41,177 nt of DNA from Ponticaulis sp. (GTDB lineage Bacteria > Pseudomonadota > Alphaproteobacteria > Caulobacterales > Hyphomonadaceae): the NCBI GenBank assembly GCA_002692725.1, contig NZLU01000003.1, positions 1-41,177 of the forward strand, read 5' to 3'. A program made the position numbers and the translations under genes. This document shows positions 40,619 to 41,177 of this stretch, piece by piece. The notes below the pieces were generated by a model. It was not told where the DNA came from and did no database searches. It saw only the letters and a program-made list of their open reading frames with translations. Every line of letters begins with the position of its first letter. Within the stretch, counting starts at the first letter, position 1.

Positions 40619-41128
40619 ATGACCACCGCGGTTTCGGCACCAGGAAAATCAGACGCAGCTTTCCGGTCTATCGGTGAAGCGGCCAGCGAGCTTGGGCTTC
40701 AAACTCATGTTCTGCGATTTTGGGAAACCAAATTTTCTGTGTTGAAACCGACAAAGCGTCGTGACGGTCGTCGTTTGTATCGCCCGGAAGACATGTCTGC
40801 GGCCCGCGCCATTCAAAGCCTGCTCCATGGGCAGGGGCTGACCATTAAAGGTGCCCAGAAGGTTCTGAAAGAGCAGGGTGTGGAAACGGTTATCCGCGGA
40901 GAAGTTCGCATTGGTGCGCCGATCCAGGAAGTGATTGATGCTTCCAGGTTTGAAAGCCCGGCCGCAAATCCCGTACAGCAATTGCAGCAGACGGTGAATG
41001 ATGTCGTTGAATCTGGCGTCTTTACGCAGACTGAGGGCAAAAAATCTGATCGACTGAGCAGCCTTCTCGAGGAACTTGATTCTGTGAAGGCTCGTCTCGA
41101 TGCAGTTCTCGTAAAAGACGCGGCCTGA
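40619..41128 (+). CDS. MerR-family transcriptional regulator
   Basis: 169 residues. The N-terminal MerR helix-turn-helix (about 14-85) shows SIGEAASELGLQTHVLRFWETKF and RRDGRRLYRPEDM. The rest is variable with a coiled-coil near the C-terminus (SDRLSSLLEELDSVKARLDAVL). No metal or effector site is recognisable. It follows ihfA by 12 bases, an arrangement conserved in alphaproteobacteria, where the effector is unknown. The last 49 bases of the window after it hold nothing I can identify. Confidence 0.9.
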   Translation: MTTAVSAPGKSDAAFRSIGEAASELGLQTHVLRFWETKFSVLKPTKRRDGRRLYRPEDMSAARAIQSLLHGQGLTIKGAQKVLKEQGVETVIRGEVRIGAPIQEVIDASRFESPAANPVQQLQQTVNDVVESGVFTQTEGKKSDRLSSLLEELDSVKARLDAVLVKDAA

Positions 41129-41177
41129 TTTCAAGTTTCTGGCTTGCAAGCGAGGAGAGGGTTAGCTTATACCTGCG

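Noticed and set aside
1..41177. CRISPR arrays, rRNA genes or complete insertion sequences
   Set aside because: No regularly spaced repeats, rRNA sequence or transposase with inverted ends was seen.

Overview
The window looks like chromosome from an alphaproteobacterium, most likely a marine Hyphomonadaceae/Caulobacterales-type organism. This is inferred from the gene families and their order: NDUFA12-mlaD-DUF2155-aat-accC-accB-aroQ, a Ros/MucR regulator, glyA-nrdR-rib-nusB-thiL, hppA, and bamE-CBP3-plsX-fabH-ihfA-merR. No species call is possible from the sequence alone.

Region 1 (about 1-8080) is the right-hand part of an integrated, probably conjugative or mobilisable, element. It carries a small Cys-rich peptide gene, an SH3b-domain secreted protein, a resolvase/invertase with a good candidate 28-bp crossover site just upstream, several short proteins of unknown function, a soluble VirD4/TraG-type coupling ATPase preceded by two tiny membrane proteins, and a large serine recombinase. 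The recombinase reading frame runs straight into a tRNA-Ser(GCU) gene on the opposite strand, so that tRNA is the likely insertion target and marks the chromosomal junction. The left end of the element lies outside the window.

Region 2 (8081-27170) is chromosomal housekeeping and metabolism: a complex I assembly-type protein, MlaD, DUF2155, Aat, the two biotin-dependent acetyl-CoA carboxylase subunits, AroQ, ThiS-ThiG, an MFS exporter, a sodium:solute symporter with a four-helix partner, a flavin monooxygenase of Baeyer-Villiger type, Tag, YgfZ, a dihydroorotase-like enzyme, a voltage-gated-type potassium channel, a nuclease-like lipoprotein, a feruloyl-CoA synthase next to an acetolactate-synthase-like TPP enzyme, and a TIGR02301 exported protein.

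Region 3 (27171-34616) begins with a MucR-type regulator facing away from glyA. A tightly packed run follows: glyA-nrdR-ribD(reductase only)-ribE-[HTH-RibB-degenerate RibA]-ribH-nusB-thiL-FliL-like. The riboflavin part is unusual. RibD lacks its deaminase half, the RibA half has lost its zinc cysteines, the RibB protein has an N-terminal helix-turn-helix, and a perfect 10-bp inverted repeat plus a 13-codon leader ORF sits at its start. No FMN riboswitch is visible.

Region 4 (34617-41177) has a K+-independent type membrane pyrophosphatase, BamE, a ubiquinol-cytochrome c chaperone, and the plsX-fabH-ihfA-merR run. The most unusual observations are the HTH-RibB fusion with its adjacent palindrome and leader ORF, the tRNA-overlapping recombinase, the possible split coupling protein, and the Cys-rich peptide at the left edge.
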